NCBI RefSeq assembly: GCF_019578655.1
Contig: NC_063261.1
Span: 15,428,216 to 15,492,215 of the forward strand
DNA length: 64,000 bases
Reading direction: 5' to 3'
From: Ricinus communis
Taxonomy: Eukaryota > Streptophyta > Magnoliopsida > Malpighiales > Euphorbiaceae
Positions 47,752 through 60,985 of this stretch are shown here, one piece after another. The first letter of the stretch is position 1; each line of letters begins with the position of its first letter. The position numbers were made by a program, and so were the translations under genes. The notes beneath the pieces were generated by a model. It did no database searches. It saw nothing but the letters and a program-made list of their open reading frames with translations, and was not told the DNA's origin.

Positions 47752-48527
47752 AGTTTGTTTTTGTGCCCTTGCTGTTTTTCTGCTACTAGTGCTTCTGTGC
47801 GTGTGAGAGAGAAAGAGCTGAGCTAAATTCGTATATATAATATCAATTCAGGTTGCGGTTATATCATGTTTAACAGTTTGTTTATAAATAAATGAGTTTT
47901 GGAGGACTGATTACGAATTTAATTATTTGTTTAATTTAATTATAAATAGTTATTTACGATGAGTTTTGTTTCTGCATTTCAATATTTTCAGTTTATTTAT
48001 TTGTTTATTGTTACTATTTTATTGGGAAATGACTTTCAAATACTATCACTATTTGCTTATAGCATCTCTTTTAATAGTACTTTTTTAATTTAAAGAATAT
48101 TTTTGATACAATAAAGAATGTTTTAAACATCATTTAATTATAAAGAGAAAAAAGTTCTAGGAAAGTTCAATGAATTTTTCGTATTCTTTTCTATATATAT
48201 ATTAAAATCAAAAGAATGAATGGAGTTTAGAGGGTAGATTAATTTTTTTTTATATTTAAAAAATAAAATATTTATTAGAATTTTATTTTTTCAAATAACT
48301 CTTTACAATAATAAATTTAATATATATGAGGACATTGAAGATGTTCTTATATGATATCTAATGGTGATCAGTGGATTTAAGAGGATTTTACGTAAGTCAA
48401 TATGCTCATTCAAACATTAGGTGAAAAGGCCGAATTTCATATGATTTCTCAAATCAAGATAATGATGCAGTGATATATCTATAATATATATAGCATAAGA
48501 AATATAAAACCAATAGCTAATAACTTT
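47752..48527. other. AT-rich DNA, nothing recognised
   Basis: This fills the space between the DJ-1 fragment and the point (about 48528) where similarity to the 60.7-kb region resumes. Confidence 0.4.
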
Positions 48528-48769
48528 TCTGACAGTCGAATGCCAATAGATAGCTTTTCTGTAGTTCCTCAGTGCCTATAGTTTTCTCCATATTAATTGA
48601 TTAGTCTTGAAAAAATATAAAACCCATAAACAAAGAAAAAATATATGCAAACACCCAATATATACGTTATGATCCTTTAAAATTAATGCAAGCTATATGC
48701 TAAATTGCACATCTATTCATCATATGTATATATATTAATTCACACAAACTAATTAACTCATAATGCTGG

Positions 48770-51700
48770 TCAAGAACAATCTTATAGAATCCTAAGAGCT
48801 TCACTTCGTTGTTCACTACTTAATTGCAATGGAAATTGAACAAAAAATCTGATTCGCAAATCGCCTTTGTGAACTTTTTTATTAGGCATGCCTTGGCCTG
48901 GAATGACCTATTCAAACTCTGAAAATATGATATTATCGAACGATAAATGCATCTTTTCTCTTCCAAGTAATGGAACTGAGATGGAACAACCAGTCAGAGC
49001 CTGCCCCACTAGGATCTCAAGTCTATACTCCAAGTCATCACCTTCCCTTGTGAACTAGGGGTTCCTTTTTCCATCTATCAAGAAACTTATGTCTGTCGGG
49101 AGATACTCTAGTCTCTCGTCACCTTTTCCTTCAAATGTAATTTATGTTCCTCTCATCCATCCTGGCTTTACTTTTATCTTCAGGATCTCCTCTACTTGTT
49201 TAATTATTCTGCACAATATAATAGAGATTTATATGTTAATGAGTGTATTTGCAAAGCTTGAAAATGTAAGAATATAGTTTGATTAATTCTTTTCAGCCCA
49301 TTTTCATGCTCAGATGAAAACTGATAAATAATAACATTTTTTTTCGAAAAGAAAATCATTCTTAATTAATATGTATTTACAAGAATTCGATTCTTTTAAG
49401 AGAGTTAGTATTCAAAACTCTAGGCACTTCTACTTAACTTGAGCTCATGTTGTATAAATAACGGAAAGAAAGATGAAATTTAAAGAAATTCTGTTGCTCC
49501 AGAATCTGTACGTCCATCATAGATCCCTAGTCCATTTTTCTAACTAATTATTTTTATCAACTAAAGTGGACTTGATTGGTAAGCTTGAATGTATCATAAT
49601 GTGCGAGTTATCAGTTTAAAGTCATAAATTAAAAGTAAGATATCTTTTCAATATTGTTGCTTGGTGTGATGTTAAGTTTGTTAACCTAATTGAGATATTT
49701 GTCTATGCTGCTTGATGCTTAATATATATATATGTATATAAGGACTATACTCTATTAAAATGAACATGGAATAGGGTTTAAACTCTCAAGATGACATTGA
49801 AAATTAATTAAGCTTAAGAGATGGGCTAGGAATTATTGTATAATGAAAATGCAGATGCAAATTTCTAGTTCCTAGTACTGGTTGTAAGTGGAGGAATCAA
49901 CAACAACCATTTGAGATAATATCTCTAGTAATCTTTATTTTCTTAACACATCCATGACATAACTCCTTGAGTGTGCACGCCAACTTCCTCTCAATAGGTG
50001 AAAGTTGTAACACCCGGAATTTTTTTTTATATATTTAATAGTGAGTTTTTATTTAAGTTAATTTTAGCTTTATTTTTATTCAAGTAAACTATTTGAGAAA
50101 TGATTATATTTTGATTATTCAAATTTTCCCAAATGCATATTTATATAAATAAAATTATATATTGGAAAATTATGATAGAAATTGTAAGAGATGTTTTTAT
50201 AAAAGAATTTTGAGAAAATTGGTATTATAATTGATTAGTAGTATTAAATTTTGAGTTGGAAATTGATTATTTAATTTAATTGTGTGTAGGATTTAATTGG
50301 AGGATTATTTTGGAATAAGGATTAAAAGTATAATGTTATTTTTATGGGGTTTTAATGGAAATTTGTGAGTTTGGTATTTTCGTAAATAAATATGTCGGTC
50401 AGGGGTATTTTTGTAATTGTGTATTTTCAATAATTTGGTTTTGGCCCAAATTAAATAGTTAAGGGCTTAATTGAAAGGCTAAAAAGAAGTTTGGGGGTCA
50501 AATCGGAATTCTGCAGGATGGAATTGTAAGTAATTAAGGAAGTTGAGGGACCAAATTGTAATAAGGAAAAGTTCAGGGGTCAAATGTCGATATTGAAAGG
50601 AAAGAAATCGGGGAAGAAGAAAGGAGGAGAGAGAGAGAGAGTGCGGCGTCGGGGAAGAGAGAGAAGGGGACGTTGCAGGCATCGGCGGCCGGCGTGGGCG
50701 TTGGCCGCGGCGTCTTGTTGGCGTGTGGCAGCAAGGCCGGCTTCCGGCCGATCTTGGTGGCGATCGGCTCCCGAGAAGCAGTCGGTTTTGGTGGCCGGAG
50801 AGAGTTCCGAAGTGGAGGCAGCCGCGTTTTGGGCTTTTCCGGCGAGCTCCGGCGGAGGATGGACAATCGGAGGACATATCCCGACTCTCCTCATCTCAAG
50901 CTTCGCTGATGGCACTAGTTTCGTGGCGATCGGACTTCGTTTCGCGAATCGACGGTCAAGATCGTCCGCGAATCTCTCCGGACGATCGAGTGTCGGATCG
51001 GAAAATCGGGCGGGGATCGTCATCGGCCAGCGTCGTTGTGAGTCCGATGGTGTGTTCGGATCGTCGATCGGACTCCGGCGGCTGGAGGCGAGTCGACCGA
51101 GCGACCGAGCGTCTCGGTAATTTTCTTTGGCCTGTTAATTTTAGAAATTCTTGGTTTAATTGTGTCTATTGGATTATATTGTGTATTTGATGGTATTTGT
51201 GGGTCAAAATAATTGTCCGGTTACGCCTGTGTTTGTCTTTGTGTGGCGAGTCGGAAATAGTGAAGTTTGGGGACCCGACTCCCGTTGTTTAAATTGTTGG
51301 TTATTTGAAGTATTTTTCTGGCAGGTCCTGGACCCGTTTTTACGGGAGGTAATGTTCGTGTTGTAGGGGAGGTTCTGCCGAATTTTCGGTAGTTCCCGAG
51401 TCGAGTTTCTTAAATACCCTGTGAGTCTAGACCTAGGATTAATGATGGATTGTCTCGGCATATTGATAAATTGTTTTCCGTGATTAGATGATCATGCCCG
51501 GCTCGCTCTACCGAGGCACCTAAAGTCGAGCTAGGAGGTCGCTAATCCCTGTGAGTTAAAGTCATTTAATCATTGCGCTATTGCTAAGTTTGATTTTAAT
51601 ATGCTATTTTGAAAGTTCATGCTTAATATGGTTATTAGTTTCATAGCGTAAATAATTTCAACCGAATTACTAATTATTAAAGGTAATATAAGTATTATTA

Positions 51701-53233
51701 TAGTAATGTTATAATAATTCCAAATATCATCAGCTTTCCACCACGATGTTTTACTCTTAATTGTTAATCATTAATTTGATATGGTTGAATGACTTCATTA
51801 TACAATGATATTTATTAAATGGATGATTATGTCTTGGGAAACGTGGCTTGTAGAACATGCCGCCTGATGGGTTACATCAGGACCGCGTGCGCACCGGTAA
51901 TGATCATGGATATAAGGTTATTATGGATTTGTCTGCCCTGATCGAGCTTGCTCTCTGGGCGCCAGACCTGTTGGATTAAGAGAGCCGAAAGGCTACTAGA
52001 ATTTGGGGTTTAGGGTTCTACCGAGCCACTCATCCCGTAAAAGTAAATATATATTTTTATTTATTTATTTATTTATTATGGTATTTGATTATAATGTGAT
52101 TTGTATTTACGTGCATGGTTGATATTTTGATTCGAATGATTAATATTTTATGTGAAGGAAATAGTAGGGTACGATTACAGTATGGTTTGATATCGATTTG
52201 AATAATCTATGTTTTCCGAGAAGAAGCAATAGTCTCTAGATTATTTGATTTTAACTCACTCTCGGGTAGCGATCTCATTTTTATTTTTGATTTGTATTTA
52301 GTTCTCCCGCGACTCTTATTCAGTAACCCGACTCCTTCATCATCGGGTGACGTATCTGATTTGGTATGTAAATTGGTAAATCTTAGATTCTCCGCAGTAG
52401 TAATAGTAGATGTATCAGTTGTAAATTTTTTCTGAGCTTCGGGTCTCGCCTAGTATTTTCTGGTAGACCGAAGTAATTTTGTAAAGTGTAACTATTAAGA
52501 TAATTTATGGTTTTAATAATATAAATTTGAGTTGAGATTTGTTTAAATCAGTGAGTGTCAGGCTTACTACGGGTTTCGGTGGCCTTAAGCCTACCCATTC
52601 CCTAGTGCCGGTCACGGGCCCACGGGTGGGGTCGTGACAAAAGTATTCTCCAAGCAGTGGATTAAGAGTATACAATAGGCGTAGTGTTTCCCTTTTTAGT
52701 TAGACTTCTCATTAGTGAAGGTATTTCAGTCTTAAGAGGCACTTCTCCTACATGTGCTTTTCAACAAAGAAAAATCAGGCCATGCTGGAGAAGTGCGTCG
52801 AATAGTACTTTTCCATAAGTGATGAGGGTTTAGAGAAGGTGTTCGACTCATACTCGTGCATGTGCTTTTTGATCCAGACATATCTTGCATGGGAGAAGTT
52901 CGTCGGCTAGTACTTTTCGATAAGTGATTAGGGTTTAGAGAAGGTGTTCGACTCAAACTCCTACATGTGCTTTTTGATCGAGAGGCATCTTACGCCGGAG
53001 AAGTGCTCCTCCAGCTTGCATTTTTCGATAATTGAGTAGAACTTGGGGAAGATGTTTGGACCTTTTTACTTAGACTCTTTAAGAGAACAGAAGGTTGAGA
53101 GAAGAAGCTTTCGTCCATGCTTTTGTCATTGTGAGAGGAACCTCCTAGAGATGGCAAGTCTTTTTATTGATGGCTTTGTTGGCTCATAATCGATACTTGT
53201 TGGCCTTTCTTGAATCTTTTTCTCATTAAGGGC
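48770..53233 (-). pseudogene. DnaJ gene duplicate, truncated and split by solo LTR B
   Basis: A diverged copy of the gene at 60986-63603. The exon 3 relic is 48770-49208, the intron 2 relic 49209-49907, and the exon 2 relic about 49908-50000 plus 52645-53233. Damage: an in-frame TAG at 49055-49057 where the intact gene has Leu in RHPLFTREGDD; the exon 2 donor changed from GTATGT; the exon 2 acceptor changed from CAG to CAA (at 53234); the LTR insertion; and complete loss of exon 1 with the J domain. Introns are kept, so it arose by DNA duplication and not by retroposition. It cannot encode a co-chaperone. Confidence 0.85.
50006..52639 (+). mobile_element. Solo LTR B (about 2.6 kb), in the DnaJ pseudogene
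   Basis: It starts TGTAACACCCGG and ends GGGTCGTGACA. The 5-bp target copies are identical (aaagt at 50001-50005 and 52640-52644). The intact paralogue shows the empty site: ggtgaaggtattctcc at about 62284-62299. Sequence similarity to LTR A (inverted) is clear at both ends and around the stretch with ctatgatca..ccggtgcgca. A GC-rich core (50590-51120) gives overlapping open frames on both strands without recognisable protein features. Confidence 0.85.
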
Positions 53234-53746
53234 TTGAAATCAAATAAATGTAATTTACAAATGAAAGAACAACAGAACAAAAATGAAAAAGGAAAAACAT
53301 TAATCATTATATTAAGACATGTATAGGAAAATTCTTAGATAGTCTATCACATTCATGTTTAGACACATCCAATAAAAATAAATAACCTTAATTAATAATA
53401 CCACATCATTTAGAGTAATTGTTTATAATATAGAAATAACGTGATAAAAAAAGTATATTTAAAAATTTATCGATATGCATCTTACTAATTTCTTCTTGAG
53501 CTGTCTTTTTTAAAATTTTGGCACATAAAAAATTCTAGAAAAAGAGAAGAAAAGAAACAGCTTCTAAAATTATAAATATATTTCATGTATTATAAGACAG
53601 ACGCTCGAGATATAAATATAAATATAGCTTCTAAATTTGTTACCATAAATAACCAAAAAGAAACAATGCATTTTCGTGCAAGTATCGACATTAATATGTT
53701 CATGATTTGAAAATAAAAAAGATTGTCATAAAATTTTCTTTGTGTC

Positions 53747-54021
53747 TAATATCTTTAGATTTTTATAATTTAATATTAGTATAATATTTATTTTCAATAA
53801 TAAAATTATGTTATATATAATTTACCATCAAATCAACTATCATAATACTCTTAAACACATTATAATTTTATTTTATTCAATAACAAAACTAAAAAATATA
53901 TATTAATTTCATTAAACATGAATTCAATGTCATTAGTTATATGCTAAATCACTTAATAAGTAATTTCTTATTGAAAATAAGTATTATACTAATATTAAAT
54001 TATAAAAATATAAAGATATTA
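53747..54021. mobile_element. MITE at the duplication breakpoint
   Basis: Terminal inverted repeats of at least 50 bp: taatatctttagatttttataatt at the left pairs with the complement of aattataaaaatataaagatatta at the right. Similarity to the intact DnaJ locus stops exactly at its left end. Confidence 0.7.
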
Positions 54022-55830
54022 ATTTGTAAGGTAGTAAAAATGTAAGAAAATTAAATCACACGGAATTTCTTTGTCACAAGAATCATAATCCCTGAAGTGC
54101 AAAAGCGCCAAATCACAAGGTATCTTTTTATAATTTTTTTAAATTTTATTTGATTTTGAATATATGAGTATAGAGAGGTGTTATCAAACTTAGTGTGTTT
54201 ATTCTAGAACTTATTTGTGAATGCATATTGAGACCACATTTTTGGATTGATGCTTTAATATTGATAAGGGTAATTAGGATTAACCAATTCTTAGACTCTT
54301 AAAAGACCTATGCTTGTTGATTTTTCTTTTAGTTAGCCATTTTGAGCCTATTTTTTATTTTTTTCTTATTTTTAACACATATGTTTTAGCCCAAGACCTT
54401 TCATTTGTTACTCCTATTTTTTTACCTTTGTCAAGACAAGAGAGAAAGTGTTGCATGGTATAAGAAGAAACAGAAAAAAAGAAAAAAAGAAAAGAAAAAG
54501 TAGTGAGGAAAAGAATTTGAAAAAAATAAAAATAAATAAAAAAATAAGAAAATGTTGAAAAAAAGATATTGATATTTATTTCATTCATGAAAGAGGATAA
54601 TTGGAAAAGCATTTATCAAATATGTTGAATTGAATTGAATTGTTACATGTTATTTCTCCAAAGTTTTTAGTGCTAATATAAGATGTGGAGATAAATTTCA
54701 AAGTTCTTATAGTGTGTTTTATGGTTACGTGGTATAGTTATTATGCAAATAAATAATTTTTTATCTTGATTGTGAAATACTTTAATTTTTTTCTTTTATC
54801 ATACCCTCTGCTAAGCTCTATTATAACCCTTATAAAGTCTCTTTGATTTTTGCATCTAATACATGTGTAGTGGTAGAGGCTTGATTCATTAGCAAGCTTA
54901 TGTTAATAACATGCTATATTTTAATTCTGAGAGCAAATGCACCCTAAACACTTTGAGATTATTGAGTGAAACCATGTTAGGGTGTTAACTCTTGTCGCAT
55001 TTGATTTTGATGGATTAGTGATATACTTTTTTTTTGTTACAAAATCTATCCTATGAGTGCTATTCTCTTGATTGTCATTATGATTCAACTCATTGATGTA
55101 TGTTTAACTTAATTGGTATTTGTGGATATTGAAAGAGATGAAAAGGAAGTAGAGAGGAGAATTGGTATGTTGAGTTGAGGTATGCTTGAGGACAAGCGTG
55201 GATTAGCTGTGGAGAAATTTGATAAATCATAAATAGTTATACTTATTGTGTTTAATTCCCTTATATTTTGATTGGATATTGTGTTTAATTGTGGAATCAT
55301 GCTTGTTTTGATCTAGGTGGTGAAATATCAAGGATTGAGTGGAATTCAGCTTAAAAACATGTTTTAAAGCATCACTTGTCAAAAATTAAGTCTTTTAAAA
55401 AAGAGTGAAGATTTATGCAGAAAGTCATTTTCAACAAGGCGTGACCACGACCTACAATCTGTGAGCTGTTGAAAAGAATTTTGAATTTTTTAAGTTAAAT
55501 TCGTGATGGACCCACTTTTATGTTATTTTCTTTATTTTAAAAATTTGGTGAGATTGATTTTTATTTATTTTAATATTCAGTTTTTATTATTTTCTTGTTT
55601 ATTTATAATTTTAGTTCAATCATTCAAAATTCTATATTTTTGTTATTTAACTTTGAGAAGTTATTTATATTGGTTTTCTTGGGATTCGACCTGGTTTCAC
55701 TATTTCTACAAATTAGTTTAGAAAAATTAATAATTTATTTTGAAAGACTTAGACAACCCGTTCACTGTGGGTATTACATACAAGACCCGCAATCAATTTA
55801 CAATCAAACCAAAAAACTTTCAGATGCATA
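54022..55830. mobile_element. Ty3-type LTR retrotransposon remnant (3' part)
   Basis: Several phrases are typical of the non-coding 3' region and LTR of Tat/Athila elements: gataagggtaattaggattaacca (54258), gcttgaggacaagcgtgg (55183) just before tgataaatcata (55218), and tgggattcgacctggtttcac (55680). No coding domain remains and I could not find both LTR ends. The assignment rests on remembered motifs. Confidence 0.4.
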
Positions 55831-57014
55831 ATATAAATATTGAAAAATAATTTAACGAAAAAATGAAAAACACATATACTTAGAAGCAAGCTCAGAATAA
55901 TAACTGAAATAGAACCTAGAACAAAAAAAGCTTCTGATAATTTAACTCTTTCTGAAATTTATGGGGTAACTATGAATATAAATAGCTTTATCATTATATA
56001 TAAAAAAAGTTGGTAAGCTGATCGTGGCTAAATGAAGTTTATGCGCTATGATTTTTCAAAAAAAAAAAACTTATTTTTTTAACACTTCTGATAATTAAAA
56101 ATGTTATATTTTATAATTAATGTTGAAAACTCAATAGGATTAAATTTTTAGAGTTAGATCCGTATTTAATAAACTATTAAATATTACTATTATTAAATTA
56201 GATTTAAAATGGTCTAATTAATTTAATTAACTAAACAATCAATAAGATTTTTTTAATAAATCTTTCTGTCACTCTCTTTTTGTACTGTTATATATAAATT
56301 TTTTATTTCAATCAAACATAATATAAATTCACTTCCATTATATCCTTTAGGAGTATATGTCCTTGAAGTCTAAGTACCAAATGAGACTTCTTCAAAGTCT
56401 TTTGACTCTGTTTACTTTATTGACTTAACACAACCAACCTTTCTTCTTATAGTCTAAGTATTCGAGACCACTTCAAAGTCTTAAGCCCATATTATGAGAA
56501 GTAATGACATACACTATATTATCCAATGAATTGATGATATTTTTATTTTATTTTTATATATCAATCTTATTTTTAAAATTAATAAGGCAATTAAAATCAA
56601 CTAAACAGTTAAATTTTTAATAAAAATAAAATAAAATATTATCATTTCATTAAATGAGTTTTTTTACTGACGTGGTAGATGAAGTTCATAAAATAATTTT
56701 TTATATATCATTTCATTAATTCAACATCACCTACCTTTTTCTTATGAAGACAACTTCAAGATGTTTAATTGATAAAAGTATAAAATTTATTTTTTCTTAT
56801 GAAGACAAAAATATAAATTTTAGTTTTATAAATGACCGGATGTGGTCTCATTTTTTTTTTTTTTCGTTTTCATTTCTCGGTAACCTAGCAAGTACCCATC
56901 AATGTAAGAAGAACATGCAAGCTAAATTTTAAGATTAGGTATGATTTTCTTTTCTAAAGTGTGGGGAAGACTTTTCTTTTGGTAAAGGAAAAAAGAATAA
57001 GTATGAGAAAAATT
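55831..57014. other. AT-rich intergenic DNA
   Basis: No gene. A diverged direct repeat shares agacttc..caaagtctt phrases at about 56340-56490 and 57700-57860. Confidence 0.4.
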
Positions 57015-57445
57015 TAAGTAAATTACATTGGCGGTCACCAAACTTTACACTTTATAACAAAAAAGTACTAAACCATTGATTTATAACTAAATAGTTACGA
57101 GACTTTGATTTTTTAATAATACTGATGAATTTTTCCAGTAAGTGTAAGAATAAATTACGTAAATGGTCACCAAATTATACACTTTGTAATAAAAATGTAC
57201 TAAAATTTTGATTTTAAAAAATATATGGTACGGTAGCTTTTTATAACAAATTAAAAGCTCAGTACCTTTTTGTTACAAATTACAATTTTGGTGACTATCT
57301 ATTTAACTTACCCTTTAAATTTGCTTTAAAAATTTACTAGTATTATTAAAATTGAAATTTAGCAACCATTTAGTTATAAATCAAAGGTTTCATATTTTTT
57401 TGTTACAAAATGTAAATTTTAGTGATTTACACAAATTGAACATTA
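57015..57445. mobile_element. Foldback MITE, nested
   Basis: The left end reads aattacattggcggtcaccaaactttac...; the right end is the inverse (gtaaattttagtgatttacac). A second, similar inverted pair lies inside (57150-57290), which suggests one copy nested in another. Confidence 0.6.
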
Positions 57446-60400
57446 ATTAATCCCATACTTTCTTTTAGGTAAAAGTCATGCATGGATTTAATTATAAAAA
57501 CAAACTAAAAGAATTAGGTCCAAGAAGCTTAAGAAGTTAGAAGGACATATGAATGAATTGGAACCCTCTACATCTTTGCATGAATTTCTAAGTTAGTATT
57601 GAATTATTTTCTGTTTTGATACGGCAATTAAGAATATAATTGCAAGATAATACATACATACATAGATTACAATGAGGAATCACTTGCATGTTCATCCTAG
57701 AGGAGTAAATAAGCCATAAGTACCTAAGGAAGGAGGCTTATTCAAAGTCTAAGGAAGGACACTTTGTGACTTTATTAATTGAACATAGCCAATTAACCTT
57801 GTCTTCTTATGGTACAATTGCCCGAGACGACTTCAAAGTCTTATGTCAATCATTTGCTCCATTCATTTAACATCACCTGCTCCTCCCATAGAGCATAAAT
57901 GTGCCCCTACATAACTGCCGTCCTTATGGAGCATAAAGGTGTCCTTACATAGCTTTCTTTTATTTTTTTTGGTTAATTCTATTTTAGTGTATGAATTTAT
58001 CAAAAAATGATTGACTTTACTAATAATTGAGTTTGGTAACCTGTAAAAAGATAATAAAGTGATGTTTTTAGTAGACGACTTTCAAGTTTTCCTTGAATTT
58101 TACAACTGTAGATGAGAGAGCAAAAATTATTGAACACATCAAAAACTAAAGTGGATTCATTAGTGATATAGTCTTAGAGTAAATTTTACCTTATAAACTC
58201 TTTATCTCTAACCTCTATTAATCTTCAATTTAATAGTCCTAATTCTCAATCTTCAATTCATGAATCCTAATATTTATTACATTATAAAACTCTAATGACT
58301 TGGTAAAAACACGTTTGTATATGATGGACAAGTTTATCAATTTATTATTTTTATAATACATATTTATCACATGTCTCTTATTTTTTTATCTCTTTTAATA
58401 TATAAAAAATTCACAATGGTATTTGTAATATGTGACATGCTAAAAATACTATTTTTTGTTATTTTTTTTACCGATTGCTTTACTTGATTGTTAATTTTAA
58501 AAGTTCAACTACTTGATTATCATTTTTTGACAAGTTTAGACATCAAAAATATAATTATCCCTATCTTTTAAAGCCAAATGGGTAGTCATACTCTTTTATT
58601 TTTGAACAACAAGCCAAATGCTTCTTTTATTTTTGAACAACACATATGGCACAGCCTGGGCAGAACTTATATCGATCATAATTGGGGTAATAGCCTATTG
58701 CTACTAAAACTTTGACCTATGTTTCTAATTGATATTAATATTTTAATTTTTTTTATACTAAAACTTTAATTCCCATTACAGGCGATGGTTTCTATTGGGA
58801 ATTTGATTAATTTTTTATGATATGAAGGGCAGAACTCTATATCAGTATTACACTCACTGTCCATATTACGCTTGACTTTGGACAAATTGTCTTATCAATC
58901 GGTACCAAAGCTTTGCCATTTATATCTAAATGGTACCAATCCTTTAATCGTTTCTTTTTAGCATCACACTCGTTATTTATGTTTTAATCGATGGTACCTA
59001 ATAGAAACTCGCATAAAGGCAAATTTCTATACGAGTTAAGAACTCGCCAATTCTCAACAGCCCGCCTAGACCACTAACACACTCAATAGGTGAATTACCA
59101 TTCTCCACATCCATAATTAAGTACATCAAACTAGGGGGTGGATTAACCATCCAATTACGAAAAAGCAAAAGAGTTGAGAAGGCTTTACTTATATTTTTAA
59201 ACTTTGATTATTTAGTTAATTTAATATTTTAATTTTCACTGTTATATAAGAGATGTCTAAAATGAGTCCAATGTTTATTATAATTAATCCAAATCAATAA
59301 AGAAAAATTAAGGATTAAGATCCTCTCATGTACAAATTGAATACGGCAGATTACGTTTGTTTAATTTTGATCATTGTTTAAAATCAATAGTCGAGATTTC
59401 TTATCCAATAAAATAACTACTTAATTTTAAATTTTAAATTTAATATTTTAATAAAATCTCAATAGTTCAATTTCAAATTAAAAATGTAGATTACAACATG
59501 TTCTATCATGTTCAACTTAAACTTGAGAGGATCTCAATCCAAAAGTAAAGCCCAGCTTTAGAGTATTTTAGTTGTTTTTTCTTTTTTTTGTTATTTAAGG
59601 ACTTGAATAAAAGGCAATATGTGTGTGAACACATGTATATTTCCGTTAATTAATAACCTAAGATTTATTAACTAATTATATGATTAACAACTTGTATTCT
59701 ATTCCTCTACATATCCACTCTATCTCTTCTAAGGTGAAAATAGATCATTACTTAGAATTTTTTATATATCACCAAAAGATGTTGGTCAATTTAGTAGCCA
59801 AGTGCCTAAAAAACCTGCAAGAATCAACAGAATAAGAAGGAATTCCAAGTTGGCCAAACTCCCTTTGTAAATCTTCTTTTCAATTTTCTTGTTTGTGTTG
59901 TGATAATTTCTATAAGTGTACAATTGCCACGATAGTAGTACAGGAATGAAGCTTGATTATTACCGCACAAATATTTGTAGTATTTAGCACCAAAATATAC
60001 TATAGTTTTATATTAGCTGGATTAAAGTAAATATGGTTGAATTTGGAATAATTAAAACTAAAATTAAAAGTTGTGAATAAGATATCAAATTAGTAAAATA
60101 TTAAACTAGATTTCCACTACACTAACTTTTCTATAACTTGATTAACTATTCCTTGAATCTAGTTTAATTGATCTTGAAGATAATTTACCCCAAATTAGTA
60201 AATATAGTCTTTTGAATCATACCCATCATATTTAGATTAATTTTAATTTCTTGCCTATTGTCATGATTAATTCTACTAATATGAATTTCTTAAATTCTAT
60301 GGTGAACAAAATCAAATCTTAAGAACCTAAGCTTTATATCTAAATCTTAATAGTTCTTACCTAATATTTGTAAATTAATGCCAAACTTCAATTTTAATTA

Positions 60401-60636
60401 CTTTATTTAATATCTAGATCTATTGAAAATATTATTTCTTTATATTCATAATGAAGCATAGCAATAATAAGTCAAAACAATTAACCAAGAATCAAAGAAA
60501 TATTGTTGAATCAATTCATAGAATAAGGCTAATGGGTTTCCACCTAATTTCAGAAAATAAACTTAGCTACTTATAATATAGTAGAAATTAACAAAAATAA
60601 ATGAATTCATTGAGATTTAAAAATAAGAAAATAAAA
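57446..60636. other. Repeat-rich intergenic DNA without genes
   Basis: Apart from the MITE at 59312-59540, the only hint is near 59900-60000 (taagtgtacaattgccacgatagtagtacagg, ttattaccgcac), which recalls Ty3 LTR sequence. I see no coding region. Confidence 0.4.
59312..59540. mobile_element. Short MITE
   Basis: The left end ggattaagatcctctcatg pairs with the complement of the right end, cttgagaggatctcaatcc. It is 229 bp long with no coding sequence; target duplication unclear. Confidence 0.65.
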
Positions 60637-60985
60637 CTATCAATTTGGGATGGATGCGGAGGGAGAATATTAATTTGGCTATAAAGTTAATTTTGTCTTA
60701 ACTAGAGCTTCGCTTCAAAGTTTAATGGCGCAAATTAGATTTGGTCTGACAGTCGAATGCCAATAGCTAGCTTTTTTTGTAGTTCCTTAATGCTAATAGC
60801 TTTCTCCATATTAATTAATTAGTCTTGGAAAAATGTAATACCCATAAAGAAGAAAAAATATATGCAAAAACCCAATATGTACGTTATTTATCCTTTAAAA
60901 TTAATGCAAGTTGTATGCTAAATTGTTCATCTATTCATCATATATGTCTATATAATTCACACAAACTAATTAATTATAATGCTCG
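60637..60985. other. 3' flank of the DnaJ gene, duplicated elsewhere
   Basis: 60637-60728 matches 44088-44194, and 60744 onward matches 48528 onward. In this copy the two blocks are adjacent; in the other they are separated by 4.3 kb. Confidence 0.7.

Noticed and set aside
50584..51190. Several long open frames on both strands (up to about 178 codons) in a GC-rich stretch
   Set aside because: They lie inside solo LTR B and overlap in most frames. They are rich in Arg/Ser/Gly from base composition and show no domain; the matching region of LTR A is not open in the same way.
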